In this document: positions 6,832 to 7,611 of the stretch, piece after piece
Layout: each line of letters begins with the position of its first letter
Position numbering within the stretch: position 1 is the first letter of the stretch
NCBI GenBank assembly: GCA_028282185.1
Contig: JANQIJ010000152.1
Span: 1 to 7,611 of the forward strand
Direction: 5' to 3'
Source of the DNA: Rhodospirillales bacterium
GTDB taxonomy: Bacteria; Pseudomonadota; Alphaproteobacteria; Rhodospirillales; Casp-alpha2
Length of the DNA stretch: 7,611 bases
The notes under the pieces: model-generated
Databases searched by the model: none
Seen by the model: only the letters and a program-made list of their open reading frames with translations
What the model was told of the DNA's origin: nothing
Program-made: the position numbers and the translations under genes

Positions 6832-7467
6832 ATGACACGCAAACTCGCCGCAGCCTTGGCGCCGCTCGCCTTGACCGCCTGTTCCGTCGCCGGCATCCGC
6901 GACGGCTACGAGGCGCCGGCCTATGAGGTGGTCGCGGAACTGGCGCCGGGGATCGAGGTCCGGCGTTACGGTGCCCGCCTGGCGGCGCAAGCCTCGGCCG
7001 AGGCCTCGGGCGTCCGCGAAGGGCGCAATTCGGCCTTCCGCCTGTTGTTCGATTACATCTCCGGCGCCAACGAAGGGACCCGGGAAATCGCCATGACCGT
7101 GCCCGTGGAAACCACCGGCCCGGGCACCAAGATCGACATGACCGCGCCGGTCGAGACCAACCGGGGCGACGACGGGACGACGCGCATGCGCTTTTTCCTA
7201 CCGGCCGAGTTCACCCCCGAAACGGCCCCCCGACCGACCGACGCCCGTGTCTCGCTGGTCACCCTGGAACCCCGCACCATGGCGGTCCTGAGGTTCACCG
7301 GCTCGACCGGATCAAACGCCGTCCGGCGCGAAACCACGAAATTGATGACACAGTTGAAGGCCGGCCCCTGGCGGGCCCAGGGCGCGCCCGTCGCCTATTT
7401 CTACGACCCGCCCTGGACCCTGCCGTTCATGCGGCGCAACGAGGTTGCCGTCGCCGTGAACCGCTGA
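6832..7467 (+). CDS. SOUL-domain (haem-binding family) lipoprotein
   Basis: Family of SOUL/HBP-like proteins, some of which bind haem or tetrapyrroles; the bacterial role is unclear. The 211-residue product starts with a lipoprotein signal (MTRKLAAALAPLALTACSVA). Its lipobox is LTAC, with C17 as lipidation site and Ser at +2, so outer-membrane or periplasm-facing location is inferred. The SOUL domain fills about 30-210, with YEVVAELAPGIEVRRYG (31-47), the repeated IAMTVPVET and IDMTAPVET blocks (86-94, 101-109), and the family-typical C-terminal YDPPWTLPFMRRNEV (191-205). ATG 6832 is kept because it gives a complete signal peptide. The only Shine-Dalgarno-like AAGG (6826-6829) is just 2 bases away, so initiation may be weak. 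The 79-base gap after the coiled-coil gene allows co-transcription. Confidence 0.9.
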   Translation: MTRKLAAALAPLALTACSVAGIRDGYEAPAYEVVAELAPGIEVRRYGARLAAQASAEASGVREGRNSAFRLLFDYISGANEGTREIAMTVPVETTGPGTKIDMTAPVETNRGDDGTTRMRFFLPAEFTPETAPRPTDARVSLVTLEPRTMAVLRFTGSTGSNAVRRETTKLMTQLKAGPWRAQGAPVAYFYDPPWTLPFMRRNEVAVAVNR

Positions 7468-7482
7468 TCGGCGTCACCCGCT

Positions 7483-7510
7483 GGCCCCATGGGGGCCGTC
7501 CGGCGGCCCC
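7483..7510 (+). terminator. Possible terminator after the SOUL gene
   Basis: Two overlapping GC stems are possible: GGCCCC/GGGGCC (7483-7497, three-base loop) and GGGGCCG/CGGCCCC (7492-7510, five-base loop). They cannot form together. They sit 15-25 bases after the stop, a position fitting a transcript end, but no T-tract follows. Confidence 0.35.
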
Positions 7511-7513
7511 GGC

Positions 7514-7611
7514 TAGAGCATCGGGCGATTAATCTGCAATGCATCCTGTTGCCTTGAAGTAGTTCCAACATTCCTTAGGCGTGAACAGGCCGCAGATGTG
7601 GCCGACGGCCC
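7514..7611 (-). mobile_element. IS630-type insertion sequence, one end only
   Basis: IS630 elements insert at TA, often within CTAG. CTAG at 7513-7516 marks the likely boundary, with the target TA at 7514-7515 and the element proper starting at 7516 (GAGCATCGGGCGATTAATC). The transposase reading frame ends at 7529, inside the terminal region, as is usual for these compact elements. The rest lies beyond the window, so the opposite end and intactness cannot be judged. Confidence 0.55.
7529..7611 (-). CDS. IS630-type transposase, C-terminal 26 residues only
   Basis: On the - strand 26 residues followed by TAA (7531-7529) are visible, running off the window edge. They end in CGLFTPKECWNYFKATGCIA. 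The LF-P-EC-NYF pattern close to the C-terminus is typical of IS630-family DDE transposases as I know them. The catalytic DDE residues would be outside the window. The stretch is too short for the ORF caller, and the family call rests on this tail plus the CTAG boundary just beyond it. Confidence 0.65.
   Translation of the reverse strand, partial: AVGHICGLFTPKECWNYFKATGCIAD

Noticed and set aside
6759..7476. Eleven-base direct repeat GATCGGCGTCA at 6759-6769 and 7466-7476, beside two stop codons
   Set aside because: Several 11-base repeats are expected by chance in a window of this length, and no structure accompanies them.

Overview
The window is a GC-rich stretch of bacterial chromosome. 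Alphaproteobacterial protein sequences, the clustering of leuC-leuD-leuB with asd, the IS630-type insertion sequence tail and sparse non-coding DNA suggest an alphaproteobacterium, possibly of the Rhodospirillales. That placement is inference from protein style; no rRNA or other strict marker is present. All complete genes are on the + strand.

Layout: (1) 1-2661 holds the end of leuC, then leuD and leuB, the isopropylmalate steps of leucine synthesis. (2) A GC hairpin at 2667-2690 separates them from a soluble two-PAS histidine kinase (2709-4283) that has no response regulator in view. (3) 4284-4571 is a 288-base gap before asd, and it is the most interesting part of the window. It encodes a 25-residue peptide (4351-4428) in which 10 of 12 consecutive codons are Thr or Lys. 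Immediately after its stop lies a 9-base segment that can pair with the 5' arm of a strong 13-bp terminator hairpin (4459-4491). This is the geometry of a ribosome-mediated transcription attenuator, and it precedes the gene for aspartate-semialdehyde dehydrogenase, whose pathway ends in threonine and lysine. (4) asd (4572-5603) is followed by a membrane-anchored c-type cytochrome (5653-6183) that lacks the usual axial Met. (5) 6184-6329 contains an IS630-end-like palindrome touching the cytochrome stop codon. Next come an unrecognised 140-residue coiled-coil protein (6330-6752) and a SOUL-domain lipoprotein (6832-7467). (6) The last ~100 bases hold the C-terminal end of an IS630-type transposase on the - strand, running off the window.

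Functionally, LeuC/LeuD isomerise 2-isopropylmalate and LeuB oxidises 3-isopropylmalate. Asd makes the branch-point intermediate for Lys, Met, Thr and, through Thr, Ile. The proposed attenuator would raise asd transcription when charged tRNA-Thr and/or tRNA-Lys are scarce. The kinase, cytochrome, coiled-coil protein and SOUL lipoprotein have no evident metabolic link to these pathways.
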